Shown: positions 19,914-29,354, counted from the stretch's first letter. The stretch: DNA of 64,000 bases from an uncultured Paracoccaceae bacterium (GCA_943787785.1 CALSNT010000008.1:29457-93456); one strand, 5' to 3'. A program made the numbers and translations. The notes: generated by a model not told the origin, from the sequence alone.

Positions 19914-20303
19914 ATGGCACGCGAAACCAAGCGCGTTAAGAAGAAGGTCTCCAAGAACATCGCCGCTGGCGTTGCTCACGTGAACTCTTCGTTCAACAAC
20001 ACCAAGATCCTGATCTCGGACGTGCAGGGCAATGCTATTGCCTGGTCGTCGGCCGGGACCATGGGCTTCAAAGGCTCGCGCAAATCTACACCTTATGCCG
20101 CACAGATGGCGGCTGAGGATGTGGGCCGCAAAGCCGCGGAACACGGCGTCAAAACGCTGGAAGTCGAAGTGCAGGGCCCGGGGTCGGGTCGTGAATCGGC
20201 GCTCCGCGCGCTGGCCGCTGCCGGGTTCAACATCACATCGATCCGTGATGTCACCCCGATGGCGCACAACGGCTGCCGCCCGCCAAAGCGCCGCCGCGTC
20301 TGA
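19914..20303 (+). CDS. rpsK: 30S ribosomal protein S11
   Basis: Platform protein near the mRNA exit. The 129-residue product has [16 protein letters not shown] and the basic end [12 protein letters not shown]. It lies 12 bases after rpsM. Confidence 0.98.
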   Translation: MARETKRVKKKVSKNIAAGVAHVNSSFNNTKILISDVQGNAIAWSSAGTMGFKGSRKSTPYAAQMAAEDVGRKAAEHGVKTLEVEVQGPGSGRESALRALAAAGFNITSIRDVTPMAHNGCRPPKRRRV

Positions 20304-20421
20304 TACGAACTGAATCTTGGCCGGGTCGCGGAGATTGTCCGGCGGCTCGGCTTCGTCATTTGAACCTCGGGCGTCTGCCAGCCTCGGACATGGGCAGCAG
20401 GCAAGGATTGAGGAGACACAC

Positions 20422-21439
20422 ATGATCCACAAAAATTGGGCCGAACTGATCAAGCCGACACAGCTTGACGTGAAACCGGGCAACGACGCGATGCGTCAGG
20501 CAACCGTGATTGCCGAACCGCTGGAGCGCGGCTTTGGCCTTACGCTGGGCAACGCCCTGCGCCGGGTCCTGATGAGCAGCCTTCAGGGTGCGGCCATTAC
20601 CTCCGTTCAGATCGATAATGTCCTGCACGAGTTTTCCTCGGTCGCGGGGGTGCGCGAAGACGTCACCGACATCGTGCTGAACCTCAAAGGCGTTGCGATC
20701 CGCATGGAAGTCGAAGGGCCTAAGCGCCTGTCGATATCCGCTAAGGGTCCGGCGGTCGTCAAAGCCAGTGATATCTCGGAAAGCGCGGGCATCGAAGATC
20801 CTGAACAAGGATCACGTGATCTGTCACCTCGACGATGGTGCCGACCTGTTCATGGAACTGACCGTCAACACCGGCAAGGGCTATGTCGCCGCCGACCGCA
20901 ACCGCCCGGAAGATGCGCCCATCGGCCTGATGCCGATCGACGCAATCTTCTCGCCCGTGCGCAAGGTCAGCTATGACGTTCAGCCGACCCGCGAAGGTCA
21001 GGTTCTGGACTACGACAAACTGACGCTGAAGCTGGAAACGGATGGCTCTCTGACGCCCGATGATGCGGTCGCCTACGCCGCCCGCATCCTGCAGGATCAG
21101 CTGAGCATCTTCGTGAACTTCGACGAACCGGAAAGCGCGCGCACTGAAAGCGACGACGACGGTCTGGAATTCAACCCGCTTCTGCTGAAGAAGGTTGATG
21201 AGCTGGAACTGAGCGTCCGTTCAGCCAACTGCCTGAAGAACGACAACATTGTTTATATCGGCGATCTGATCCAGAAGACCGAAGCCGAGATGCTGCGCAC
21301 CCCGAACTTCGGCCGCAAATCCCTGAACGAGATCAAAGAGGTTTTGTCGGGCATGGGGCTGCACCTTGGCATGGACGTCGAGGAATGGCCGCCAGAGAAC
21401 ATCGAGGATCTGGCCAAGAAGTTCGAAGACCAGTTTTGA
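20422..21439 (+). CDS. rpoA: RNA polymerase alpha subunit (one frameshift in this sequence)
   Basis: Assembles core RNA polymerase and contacts promoters through its C-terminal domain. It starts [17 protein letters not shown] after GAGGAG. The N-terminal domain ([17 protein letters not shown]) is in the first frame to about residue 126. An extra base near 20801 (GAAGATCCTG for GAAATCCTG) shifts the frame, and the protein continues through [16 protein letters not shown] to the alpha-CTD ([14 protein letters not shown]) and stop. Corrected length is 338 residues, which is normal. Confidence 0.92.
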
Positions 21440-21443
21440 CGTG

Positions 21444-21508
21444 GTGCCGGGCTGAGGCCCGGCCTACGGCATTAAGAATGAAGGGTAGGCCGGGTTTCAC
21501 CCCGGCAC
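21444..21508. repeat. REP-like pair in inverted orientation (BIME-like), family 1
   Basis: Unit 1 (21444-21467) is GTGCCGGGCTGAGGCCCGGC plus CTAC. Unit 2 (21485-21508) is its near reverse complement. The layout is the same as the pair at 4579-4642. It starts five bases after the rpoA stop. Confidence 0.75.
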
Positions 21509-21610
21509 ATCCAACCCCGGGCATCCCGCCCCAAGGAGAGCAGCTGACACGCATCGGCTGCCGGACAAAGTAAAACAGCCCGTAGAGGGCACAAAATTGG
21601 AGTAAGACAC

Positions 21611-22030
21611 ATGCGTCACGCACGGGGCTATCGCCGCCTGAACCGCACCCACGAACACCGCAAAGCGCTGTTCGCGAACATGGCCGGATCGCTGATCGAA
21701 CACGAACAGATCAAGACGACGCTGCCAAAAGCCAAAGAGCTCAAGCGGATCGCTGACAAGCTGGTCACGCTGGGCAAACGCGGCGACCTGCACGCCCGCC
21801 GTCAGGCCGCCTCGCGCCTGAAACAGGACATGCACGTCGCAAAACTGTTCGAGGTTTTGGGACCGCGCTACAAGGAACGTTCGGGCGGCTACGTTCGCGT
21901 TCTGAAGGCTGGTTTCCGCTATGGAGACATGGCTCCAATGGCGATCGTCGAGTTTGTGGATCGCGACCTGGATGCCAAAGGCGCCGCTGATCGCGCTAGG
22001 GTTGAAGCCGAGGCCGAATCAGAGGCTTGA
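21611..22030 (+). CDS. rplQ: 50S ribosomal protein L17
   Basis: The 139-residue product starts [20 protein letters not shown], the canonical L17 N-terminus. It carries an acidic C-terminal tail ([11 protein letters not shown]). It is the last gene of the ribosomal cluster and is followed by a terminator hairpin. Confidence 0.98.
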   Translation: MRHARGYRRLNRTHEHRKALFANMAGSLIEHEQIKTTLPKAKELKRIADKLVTLGKRGDLHARRQAASRLKQDMHVAKLFEVLGPRYKERSGGYVRVLKAGFRYGDMAPMAIVEFVDRDLDAKGAADRARVEAEAESEA

Positions 22031-22066
22031 GGCCACCGAATCCCACCTGATTATATGTGATTTTGG

Positions 22067-22097
22067 AAACGGTCGGCGAGTTGCCGGCCGTTTGTCT
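22067..22097 (+). terminator. Hairpin terminator after rplQ
   Basis: AAACGGTCGGC, loop GAGTT, GCCGGCCGTTT: an 11-bp stem with one T-G pair, followed by a weak TGTCT tail. Confidence 0.65.
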
Positions 22098-22105
22098 ATG
22101 AAAAT

Positions 22106-22288
22106 TCAGTTAGCGCGCTGCTCGGAATCAATATTTTTCAGCGTGAGAGAAACCAACAGCGATTGCGTCGTTTCCGCCTCGTTTTCGCCCTCTCGGCTGC
22201 TTAACTCCATAAAACTAAGGAGATCGGCACAAGCCTGCGATGCAAGCGACTCCGGCAAAAGCGTGTTTTTTCCTTTAGTTTCCGTCAC
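22106..22288 (-). CDS. Possible 60-residue small protein
   Basis: The frame starts with GTG and reads MTETKGKNTLLPESLASQ at the N-terminus; it is Ser/Leu/Glu-rich and soluble. The codon character is more protein-like than the overlapping plus-strand frame. There is no recognised family. It lies in the otherwise empty 22098-22560 gap between rplQ and luxR and could equally be chance. Confidence 0.3.
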   Translation of the reverse strand: MTETKGKNTLLPESLASQACADLLSFMELSSREGENEAETTQSLLVSLTLKNIDSEQRAN

Positions 22289-22560
22289 GTCAGCCCCCGT
22301 ACGCCCAACCCACTATTCGCAATTTAAGGTTGAAACACACAAACGCAACCTGTCTAAATGGGCACGTCGGCGGCCAACTGGGTGGTTACGTCGACGTAAA
22401 CGAAAGGGTACGGTAGCGAAACGGTGATGTTCGAAATGGCCAATACGCGGTGGTTGCTGCGCTAGGCTGAACGTCTTCGTATCGTTGAACAGATATGTGG
22501 CATTACGATGAAAGCCAGTTCAAGACGACATCCGCCGACGGCGGGGGGTCTAATGATGGC

Positions 22561-23172
22561 ATGACAAAATCGAGGGAGCTTAATGCTCTTTTCGAGGAGT
22601 TGGGCGCGATGTCCCCGAAAGGGTTCTCGGCCGGGCTTCACATTCGTTTTGCCGCACCGTTGGTCTTTGTTCAGACCTACTGTTCGGAATGGATCAAGCT
22701 CTACACCGAAAATGCATATGCCTTGCGCGATCCCCTAGTGTTCTGGGGTCTAGGGGTCAAAGGCGCTACTCGGTGGAGTGCGATCAAGCTTCCTGACCCT
22801 TTCAATATCATTGGTCAGGCTCGCAAACACGGGCTGGAGTATGGTGCAGTGTTCTCCTTCGGGCCGATCACATCACGTACCATCGTCGGCATTGCGCGCG
22901 ATGACCGGGAGTTCAGTGACGAGGAGATTGCCAAGGCAGCTGATCTGGTGACACGACTCCATGTCGCCGCCGAGCCTCCGTCAGAATTGACGGGCGCTCA
23001 GGTCGAAGCTTTGCGTCTGCTCGCCGAGGGGGACCGGCACACAGCGGCCGCGGCAAAGCTAGGAATTTCCGAAAGTGCGCTGAAAGCAAGGTTAAGTTCG
23101 GCACGGACGCGTTTGGGAGCGCGCACCACTGCTGAGGCTCTGCGGAAGGCACGGGAGTTCCGCCTCTTGTAA
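22561..23172 (+). CDS. LuxR-family autoinducer-responsive regulator
   Basis: Transcription factor expected to bind an acyl-homoserine lactone. With ATG 22561 (after a GGGGGG run) the product is 203 residues; ATG 22495 would add 22. Residues ~1-130 are the autoinducer-binding domain, with WSAIKLPDPF and HGLEYGAVFSFGP. Residues ~140-200 are the LuxR helix-turn-helix (LTGAQVEALRLLAEGDRHTA, LGISESALKARLSSARTRLG). It lies 61 bases upstream of a luxI gene on the same strand, the usual cognate arrangement. Confidence 0.9.
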   Translation: MTKSRELNALFEELGAMSPKGFSAGLHIRFAAPLVFVQTYCSEWIKLYTENAYALRDPLVFWGLGVKGATRWSAIKLPDPFNIIGQARKHGLEYGAVFSFGPITSRTIVGIARDDREFSDEEIAKAADLVTRLHVAAEPPSELTGAQVEALRLLAEGDRHTAAAAKLGISESALKARLSSARTRLGARTTAEALRKAREFRLL

Positions 23173-23233
23173 AACAGTAGCTTGCACCATCCCCTCCGTT
23201 TTTTGTAACCAATGCAAACTAGCGGGGGCTAAT

Positions 23234-23821
23234 ATGCAAACCACAACTCTATCGTTCAACAATATGCATAAACATGGCGAGCTGTTTCCGAACATGCTTC
23301 GGGCACGCCATAACACCTTTATCGGCAGGAAGAACTGGGATCTCCCAGAAGCCGATGGTATGGAATTCGATCAGTATGACACCCCGGCAAGCCGCTGGAT
23401 CGCCGTGCACGAATTTGGTCGTGTGCTGGCCGGTGTCCGTCTGACCCCGACAACCAATCGGGTCGGTATCTACACATATATGATCCGCGACGCTCAGCGC
23501 GGATTGCTGGATACGATTCCCAAAGATCTGATGTGGGAAACCGCCCCGGTGGCGTCCCACGTCTGGGAAAGCAGCCGCGTGTTCGTCACCCAGGACGTCC
23601 CGAGCAAGCTGCGACTGCGCGTTCAGATGGCGCTGATCGGCGAAATGGTCGCCTCGGCGCGTAAACTGGGTGCGTCAACTGTGCTTGGTATGATCCCTGA
23701 GAACTCGCCGCGCTTGGCGCGGCGGACCGGTATCGATTGCCGCCCCTGTGGCCCGGTGATGGAGATCGAGGGATCGCGTAGCGTTGTGGTGAATATCAAC
23801 CTGGCGACCAAGCTCCACTAA
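23234..23821 (+). CDS. Acyl-homoserine-lactone synthase (LuxI family)
   Basis: Makes an AHL signal from S-adenosylmethionine and an acyl carrier. The 195-residue product shows the invariant LuxI residues: R25, F29, W35, D46, D49, R69, E112 and R115 (in VWESSRVF). Chain-length specificity cannot be read. Its neighbour is the LuxR-type regulator upstream. A TAGCTTGCA/TGCAAACTA inverted pair lies in the short gap between them. Confidence 0.93.
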   Translation: MQTTTLSFNNMHKHGELFPNMLRARHNTFIGRKNWDLPEADGMEFDQYDTPASRWIAVHEFGRVLAGVRLTPTTNRVGIYTYMIRDAQRGLLDTIPKDLMWETAPVASHVWESSRVFVTQDVPSKLRLRVQMALIGEMVASARKLGASTVLGMIPENSPRLARRTGIDCRPCGPVMEIEGSRSVVVNINLATKLH

Positions 23822-23912
23822 CCCCAAGACGGGGCCCTGGGGCAGTTCCCCCGCTCTCAGGGTCCCATAATTCCTGCTTCCAACGGGCGCGGCCCGCACC
23901 TATGTCATTTGC

Positions 23913-25223
23913 ATGGCGGATTTATTCGACACAGCAGGCGACACCCCCGCAGGTGCACCCCGCCCGTTGGCTGACAGGCTCAGACCGAAGTCTCTGGCCG
24001 AGGTTGTCGGGCAGGACCATGTTTTAGGACCCGAGGCTCCGCTTGGCGCAATGCTGGCGGCGGGTAGCCTGTCGTCGCTGATCTTCTGGGGGCCGCCCGG
24101 AGTCGGCAAGACAACCATTGCGCGGCTGCTGGCGGATGAGACCGATCTGGCATTCGTCCAGATCAGCGCGATCTTCACCGGCGTGCCGGAACTTCGTAAA
24201 GTGTTCGAAGCGGCCCGGATGCGGCGCACCAATGGGCAGGGCACGTTGCTGTTCGTTGATGAGATCCATCGCTTCAACAAGGCGCAACAGGACGGTTTCT
24301 TGCCGCACATGGAAGACGGCACGATCCTTCTGGTCGGAGCGACTACCGAGAACCCCAGTTTCGAGTTGAACGCCGCATTGATGAGCCGCGCAACCGTGTT
24401 GGTTCTGGAACGCCTAACCTTGGCGCATCTGGAATTGCTGGCGCAGCGCGCCGAAAAGGAAATGGGTGTGTCCCTGCCGCTGGACGGTCCGGCGCGCGAG
24501 GCGTTGTTGGAGATGGCCGACGGCGACGGGCGCGCGTTGTTGAACCTGATTGAACAGGTCGCGGCATGGAAGGCGCAAGACAAGCTGGACGTGACCGCCC
24601 TGACCAAGCGGCTGCAGAGACGCGCGGCGCAATATGACAAGTCAGGCGACTCGCATTACAACCTGATATCCGCCCTGCACAAATCAGTTCGCGGCTCGGA
24701 CCCGGACGCGGCGCTCTACTGGTTTGCGCGAATGCTGGAAGGCGGCGAAGACCCCCGCTATCTGGCGCGAAGGATCACCCGGATGGCGGTCGAGGATATC
24801 GGTCTGGCGGACAGCCACGCGCAGCAGGTCTGCCTGGATGGCTGGCAAACATATGAGCGCCTTGGCAGTCCAGAGGGGGAGTTGGCGCTGGCGCAGGCGG
24901 TAATTTACCTGGCTCTGGCTCCGAAATCGAACGCTGCCTACGCGGCCTACAAGAACGCACGGCGGGCGGCGGCCAGCACCGGCTCGGAACCGCCGCCCAA
25001 ACATATCCTGAATGCGCCGACCGGGCTGATGAAGGAACAGGGTTATGGCGACGGGTATGAATACGACCACGATGCCGAGGGCGCGTTTTCGGGCCAGAAT
25101 TATTTCCCTGACGGGATGAAGCGCGGCGTCTACTATCAACCTGTCGAACGTGGCTTTGAGCGTGAACTGAAAAAGCGCCTCGACTGGTTCGTCCAGCAGC
25201 GCGAAAAGAAGGCCCGCGGTTGA
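23913..25223 (+). CDS. rarA: Replication-associated recombination protein A
   Basis: AAA+ clamp-loader-like ATPase acting at stalled replication forks (MgsA/RarA). The 436-residue product has Walker A GPPGVGKTT, Walker B LLFVDEIHRFNKAQQD, sensor GATTENPSFELN, and the MgsA C-terminal domain with KHILNAPTGLMKEQGYG. It lies 91 bases downstream of luxI. A GC-rich hairpin (GGGGCCCTG ... CAGGGTCCC) in that gap could end the luxI transcript. Confidence 0.96.
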   Translation: MADLFDTAGDTPAGAPRPLADRLRPKSLAEVVGQDHVLGPEAPLGAMLAAGSLSSLIFWGPPGVGKTTIARLLADETDLAFVQISAIFTGVPELRKVFEAARMRRTNGQGTLLFVDEIHRFNKAQQDGFLPHMEDGTILLVGATTENPSFELNAALMSRATVLVLERLTLAHLELLAQRAEKEMGVSLPLDGPAREALLEMADGDGRALLNLIEQVAAWKAQDKLDVTALTKRLQRRAAQYDKSGDSHYNLISALHKSVRGSDPDAALYWFARMLEGGEDPRYLARRITRMAVEDIGLADSHAQQVCLDGWQTYERLGSPEGELALAQAVIYLALAPKSNAAYAAYKNARRAAASTGSEPPPKHILNAPTGLMKEQGYGDGYEYDHDAEGAFSGQNYFPDGMKRGVYYQPVERGFERELKKRLDWFVQQREKKARG

Positions 25224-25253
25224 CAGCCGCGCCGGGGCAGGGGACATGGGCCC

Positions 25254-25628
25254 ATGTTTGCAACCTTGATCCAAGTGGCCGCCGGTGGCGCGTTGGGGGC
25301 CTCTGCCCGCTATCTGACCGGTGTCGGGGCTGTACGGCTACTTGGCCTCGGTTTTCCCTGGGGGACGTTGACCGTCAACGTTGTCGGCTCGTTCCTGATG
25401 GGCGTCTTAATCGTCGCACTGGCCGAACGCGGCGGAATGCGGTTCGCGCCGTTCCTAACCGTCGGTATCCTCGGCGGCTTCACCACCTTCTCGGCCTTTT
25501 CACTGGATGCGGTCACACTGTTTGAGCGCGGGCAGGTCAGCGCTGCGGCGGGCTATGTGGCCGCCTCGGTCATCCTGTCGATCACCGCGCTGTTCCTTGG
25601 TCTTTGGATTGCACGGGGCGCGCTATGA
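25254..25628 (+). CDS. crcB: Fluoride channel CrcB (Fluc)
   Basis: Exports fluoride as a dual-topology dimer. The 124-residue product has four hydrophobic helices with ARYLTG, the WGTLTVNVVGSFLMG segment and the GGFTTFSAFS motif that lines the pore. It starts 30 bases after rarA and overlaps the next gene (ATGA), so it is not under its own fluoride riboswitch here. Confidence 0.95.
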   Translation: MFATLIQVAAGGALGASARYLTGVGAVRLLGLGFPWGTLTVNVVGSFLMGVLIVALAERGGMRFAPFLTVGILGGFTTFSAFSLDAVTLFERGQVSAAAGYVAASVILSITALFLGLWIARGAL

Positions 25629-26665
25629 GCGGCGTTCAGACCCTTACAATAGGTCCGGACGAAGGCGACCAACGTCTCGACCGCTGGTTTCGTCGCCAGT
25701 TCCCGCAAGTCGGGCAAGGGCGGATCGAAAAACTGTGCCGCAAGGGTGAAATCCGGGTGGATGGCGGTCGGGTCAAAGCTGCGACCCGCGTCGAAGCCGG
25801 GCAGGTTGTACGAGTACCGCCCCTGCCGGACACAGCCGCACCGAAACCGCGCCGGACGTTCACTGTCTCGGACGAAGATGCGCAGATGATCCGCAATTGC
25901 GTCCTCTACCGCGATGAGCATCTGATCGCGCTGAACAAACCTGCCGGACTGGCGACCCAGGGCGGCAGTGGTCAGACACGACATATCGACGGTATGGCCG
26001 AGGCGCTGACATTTGGCTTAGAGGATGCGCCGAAACTGGTGCATCGGCTGGATAAGGATACCTCGGGCGTTTTGCTTCTGGCGCGAACGCGGGCGTCGGC
26101 CAAGGCGCTTTCCGAGGCGTTTCGCCATCGCAATACCCGCAAGATCTACTGGGCGGCTGTCGCTGGTGTGCCGCACCCCCGGATGGGAACGATCAAATAC
26201 GGGCTGGTGAAAGCGCCGGGGGCAAGGGGCGAGCGGATGCTCTGCGTTCATCCCGATGACATCGCTGCGACCCCTGACGCCAAACGCGCCACGACAGATT
26301 ACGCGGTTCTGGCCAACCTCGGTCAGCGTGCCGCATGGGTGGCGCTTGCTCCGATCACCGGGCGCACCCATCAGTTGCGCGCGCACATGGCCGAGATCGG
26401 GCATCCGATTGCGGGGGATGGTAAATACGGCGGCAGCGGGCAAGAGAACCTGGGTGATGGCTGGGGCGCTGGGCTGGGCGGTGCGCTGTCCAAAAAGTTA
26501 CATTTGCACGCCCGCAGCCTGTCGTTCCGACACCCGTTCACCAAGGCCGATCTGACAATCACCGCCCCGCTGCCCGACCACATGGCGAGAACCTTTGAAA
26601 TGTTGGACTGGAACGCCGCGGACGTACCACCTGATCCGTTTGCGGAGGCCGCATGGCCAAGCTGA
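25625..26665 (+). CDS. 23S rRNA pseudouridine synthase, RluC/RluD type
   Basis: Isomerises uridines in 23S rRNA. The 346-residue product has an S4 RNA-binding domain (residues ~15-65) and the catalytic HRLDKDTSG with Asp143, plus GRTHQLRAHM near the C-terminus. The likely RluC target site is inferred from overall similarity only. The start overlaps crcB, and the stop overlaps the next gene by 13 bases. Confidence 0.93.
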   Translation: MSGVQTLTIGPDEGDQRLDRWFRRQFPQVGQGRIEKLCRKGEIRVDGGRVKAATRVEAGQVVRVPPLPDTAAPKPRRTFTVSDEDAQMIRNCVLYRDEHLIALNKPAGLATQGGSGQTRHIDGMAEALTFGLEDAPKLVHRLDKDTSGVLLLARTRASAKALSEAFRHRNTRKIYWAAVAGVPHPRMGTIKYGLVKAPGARGERMLCVHPDDIAATPDAKRATTDYAVLANLGQRAAWVALAPITGRTHQLRAHMAEIGHPIAGDGKYGGSGQENLGDGWGAGLGGALSKKLHLHARSLSFRHPFTKADLTITAPLPDHMARTFEMLDWNAADVPPDPFAEAAWPS

Positions 26666-27309
26666 TTCTGTTCGACGTTGACGGCACGCTGGTCGACAGT
26701 CAGGCGCATATCATGGCGGCGATGGAGGTTGCTTTCGCAGATCAAGGGCTGGTTGTCCCGGATCGGGCTAAAGTCCTGTCAATCGTCGGCCTGTCTTTGC
26801 CGCAGGCCATGCAGCAGCTGGCGCCCGGCGCTGATACCGAGGCTCTGAGCGACGCCTACAAAGCTTCCTTCGCCAGTTCGCGCGCGAAGGCTGCAGATCC
26901 CGCACCGCTCTATCCCGGCGCACGCGCGGCGTTGGACCAGTTGCACGCCGATGGGTTCATTCTGGGCACCGCCACGGGGAAATCCCGGCGTGGGCTGGAT
27001 CACATGATTGCCCATCACGGGCTTGAGGCGCATTTCGCGACGTTGCAATGCGCTGACGACCATCCGTCCAAACCGCACCCATCGATGGTTCTGACGGCAA
27101 TGGAAGACGCCGGTGTCGCACCGGCCGGCACCGTGATGATCGGCGACACGACGTTTGATATTCAGATGGGCCGCTCCGCCGGGGTCGCGACCATTGGCGT
27201 CAGCTGGGGCTATCACCCGGTTCGCGATCTTGAGGACTGCGGCGCTAATGAAATCGTCGATGATTTTGCCGCCCTTATGGACAACTTGCTGGCGCGCGGT
27301 GCGGCATGA
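26653..27309 (+). CDS. HAD-superfamily hydrolase, phosphoglycolate-phosphatase-like
   Basis: The 218-residue product has all HAD motifs: DVDGTLVDS (nucleophile D8, acid D10), TATGKS, a Lys in PSKPHPSM, and GDTTFDIQMGRSAG. This resembles Gph/PpaX-type phosphatases; the substrate is unproven. It overlaps both the pseudouridine synthase and the ATP12 gene, so the three are translationally coupled. Confidence 0.9.
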   Translation: MAKLILFDVDGTLVDSQAHIMAAMEVAFADQGLVVPDRAKVLSIVGLSLPQAMQQLAPGADTEALSDAYKASFASSRAKAADPAPLYPGARAALDQLHADGFILGTATGKSRRGLDHMIAHHGLEAHFATLQCADDHPSKPHPSMVLTAMEDAGVAPAGTVMIGDTTFDIQMGRSAGVATIGVSWGYHPVRDLEDCGANEIVDDFAALMDNLLARGAA

Positions 27310-28019
27310 GCGATTGGGCCGCGAAACGCTTCTGGAAAGCTGCATCGGTCGTCGTAGTCGAAGACGGCTGGACGATACATCTGGATGATCGCCCGGTCCG
27401 CACACCGGCCAAGGCGACGCTGATCCTGCCGACCGAGGCGATGGCTCACGGCGTGGCTGCAGAATGGGACGCGCAGGATGGTCTGATACAGCCGCTGTCC
27501 ATGCCGCTGACCCGCGCGGCCAACGCCGCCATCGACAAGGTGACACCGCAGCGCGCCGAGGTTGCCGCGATGATCGCGGGTTATGGCGCGACCGACCTGC
27601 TGAGCCACCGCGCCGAGGAGCCAATGGAACTCATCGCGCGCCAGGCAGAAGCCTGGGACCCGCTCTTGGATTGGGCGGCGGACACGTATGATGCCCGTCT
27701 AATGGTCGGCACGGGGATTATGCCGCTGGACCACCCACCCGAGGCGCTGGAACGGCTGGCTGGTGAGGTCGCGGCTTATGACCCGTTCCGCCTGACAGCG
27801 CTCCACGACCTCGTCAGCCTCAGCGGTTCGCTGATTATTGGCCTTGCCACGATCCATAAAGTGCAACCGCCTGAAGCGCTTTGGGTGGCCTCGCGAATCG
27901 ATGAGGAGTGGCAGATCGAACAGTGGGGGCGCGACGATCAGGCCGACTCGGACGCCGAATTGAAGCGCGCCGGGTTTATGCAAGCGTTTGCACTGTGGGA
28001 TCTGACGTTACGTCGTTAA
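27306..28019 (+). CDS. ATP12 family F1-ATPase assembly chaperone
   Basis: Homologue of the mitochondrial chaperone that binds the F1 alpha subunit, found mainly in alphaproteobacteria. The 237-residue product contains DDRPVRTPAKATL, EWDAQDGLIQP, MPLTRAANAAID and the C-terminal WVASRIDEEWQIEQWGRD. It is the last gene of the crcB-rluC-hydrolase run. A 182-base gap to aapJ follows. Confidence 0.9.
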   Translation: MSDWAAKRFWKAASVVVVEDGWTIHLDDRPVRTPAKATLILPTEAMAHGVAAEWDAQDGLIQPLSMPLTRAANAAIDKVTPQRAEVAAMIAGYGATDLLSHRAEEPMELIARQAEAWDPLLDWAADTYDARLMVGTGIMPLDHPPEALERLAGEVAAYDPFRLTALHDLVSLSGSLIIGLATIHKVQPPEALWVASRIDEEWQIEQWGRDDQADSDAELKRAGFMQAFALWDLTLRR

Positions 28020-28162
28020 AGAAATCCCGTTTAAGTGAAGTAGTTTAGATCCGAAGTGGCCCTTGTCCTCTTGACCTAATCCAACCTCATCTTGCATGTT
28101 GCGCGACACGAATAGATCAAAATCTGTTCGTTTAACCACGGGCTGCTTTTTGGCCAAAAAAA

Positions 28163-28180
28163 CGTCGCCTTGATGCGACG
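28163..28180 (+). promoter_or_regulatory. Short hairpin upstream of the aapJ ribosome site
   Basis: CGTCGC, loop CTTGAT, GCGACG: a perfect 6-bp stem 22 bases before the aapJ start and just before AGGAAGAGG. It may protect or modulate the 5' end of the message. Confidence 0.4.
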
Positions 28181-28201
28181 AACCATCAGGAAGAGGTAAA
28201 A

Positions 28202-29221
28202 ATGAAAAACGCAATATTTTTTGGCGCGCTAACCATTGCTGGGCTGGCCGCTGGTGCAGCTGCTGCCGGCACACTTGACGACGTGAAAGCGCGCGGCAAG
28301 CTGAACTGCGGTGTGTCAACCGGCGTTGCCGGGTTCGCACAGCCTGACGCCAACGGTGAATGGCAGGGTTTCGACGTGGCGGTATGTCGCGCCGTTGCAG
28401 CTGCCGTTCTTGGTGACGCAACCGCAATCGAATTCGTTCCGACCACCGGCAAGACCCGCTTCACAGCACTTGCTTCGGGCGAGATCGACATGCTGGCCCG
28501 CAACACCACCTGGACCTTCAGCCGCGATGTCGACCTGAAGTTCGAATTTGTCGGCGTGAACTACTACGACGGTCAGGGCTTCCTGGCCCCGAAAGAGCTG
28601 GGCGTGACCTCGGCCAAGGATCTGGATGGCGCGACCATCTGCATCCAGACCGGCACCACGACCGAGTTGAACCTTGCGGACTATTTCCGTGTGAACAACA
28701 TCGCCTATGAGCCGGTTCCGATCGAAACCAACGCGGAAGCCCTTCAGCAACTTGGTGCCGGTGCTTGTGACAGCTACACCACGGATGCGTCCGGTCTGGC
28801 CGCAAGCCGTGCAACCTTCGAAAATTCGGCCGATTGGGTCATTTTGCCAGAGATCATCTCGAAAGAGCCGCTTGGACCGCTGGTTCGCCACGGCGACAGC
28901 GAATGGGGTGATGTTGTGCGTTGGACGCTGAACGCGCTGATCGCCGCTGAAGAGCTGGGCGTGACTTCGGCGAATATGGCCGACCTGGCTTCGGCCCCTG
29001 GTGACAACCCGGAAATCAACCGTATGCTGGGCACCGAAGGTACCCTGGGCGAAATGCTGGGTTTGGACGCCGATTGGGCGCAGAAAGCCATCGGTGTTGC
29101 TGGAAACTACGGTGAAATCTTCGAGAAGAACATCGGAGAGAATACACCGATCGGTTTGGCGCGCGGTCTGAACGCGCAGTGGACCGAAGGCGGGCTGCTT
29201 TACGCTCCGCCGTTCCGGTAA
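28202..29221 (+). CDS. aapJ: Amino-acid ABC transporter, periplasmic binding protein (AapJ/BztA type)
   Basis: Captures L-amino acids, probably glutamate, glutamine, aspartate and asparagine, in the periplasm. The 339-residue product has a signal peptide ending near AAGAAAAGT, then LKCGV-like KLNCGVSTGVAGFAQPD, FDVAVCRAVAAAVLGD and the family motif LARNTTWTFSRD. It heads a four-gene operon with both permeases and the ATPase. A strong hairpin after the stop should raise its level above the downstream genes. Confidence 0.95.
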   Translation: MKNAIFFGALTIAGLAAGAAAAGTLDDVKARGKLNCGVSTGVAGFAQPDANGEWQGFDVAVCRAVAAAVLGDATAIEFVPTTGKTRFTALASGEIDMLARNTTWTFSRDVDLKFEFVGVNYYDGQGFLAPKELGVTSAKDLDGATICIQTGTTTELNLADYFRVNNIAYEPVPIETNAEALQQLGAGACDSYTTDASGLAASRATFENSADWVILPEIISKEPLGPLVRHGDSEWGDVVRWTLNALIAAEELGVTSANMADLASAPGDNPEINRMLGTEGTLGEMLGLDADWAQKAIGVAGNYGEIFEKNIGENTPIGLARGLNAQWTEGGLLYAPPFR

Positions 29222-29236
29222 GAGACGAACAGGAAT

Positions 29237-29263
29237 GGGCGCGGGTTGATCCCGCGCCCTTTT
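29237..29263 (+). terminator. Hairpin/partial terminator between aapJ and aapQ
   Basis: GGGCGCGGG, loop TTGAT, CCCGCGCCC, then TTTT. It is a perfect 9-bp stem. It lies inside the transporter operon, so it probably causes partial termination or protects the aapJ message from 3' decay. Confidence 0.85.
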
Positions 29264-29354
29264 CGTATCTGCCACGACCGAACGAAAATCCGGGGCTGCA
29301 TCGCGTGACGAACACGCGGGCTTGGGACGCACCGGACCCAAGGGGATACATGAC

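Noticed and set aside
25224..25253. Fluoride riboswitch upstream of crcB
   Set aside because: Only 30 bases separate rarA and crcB, too short for the riboswitch, and no matching pseudoknot is visible.
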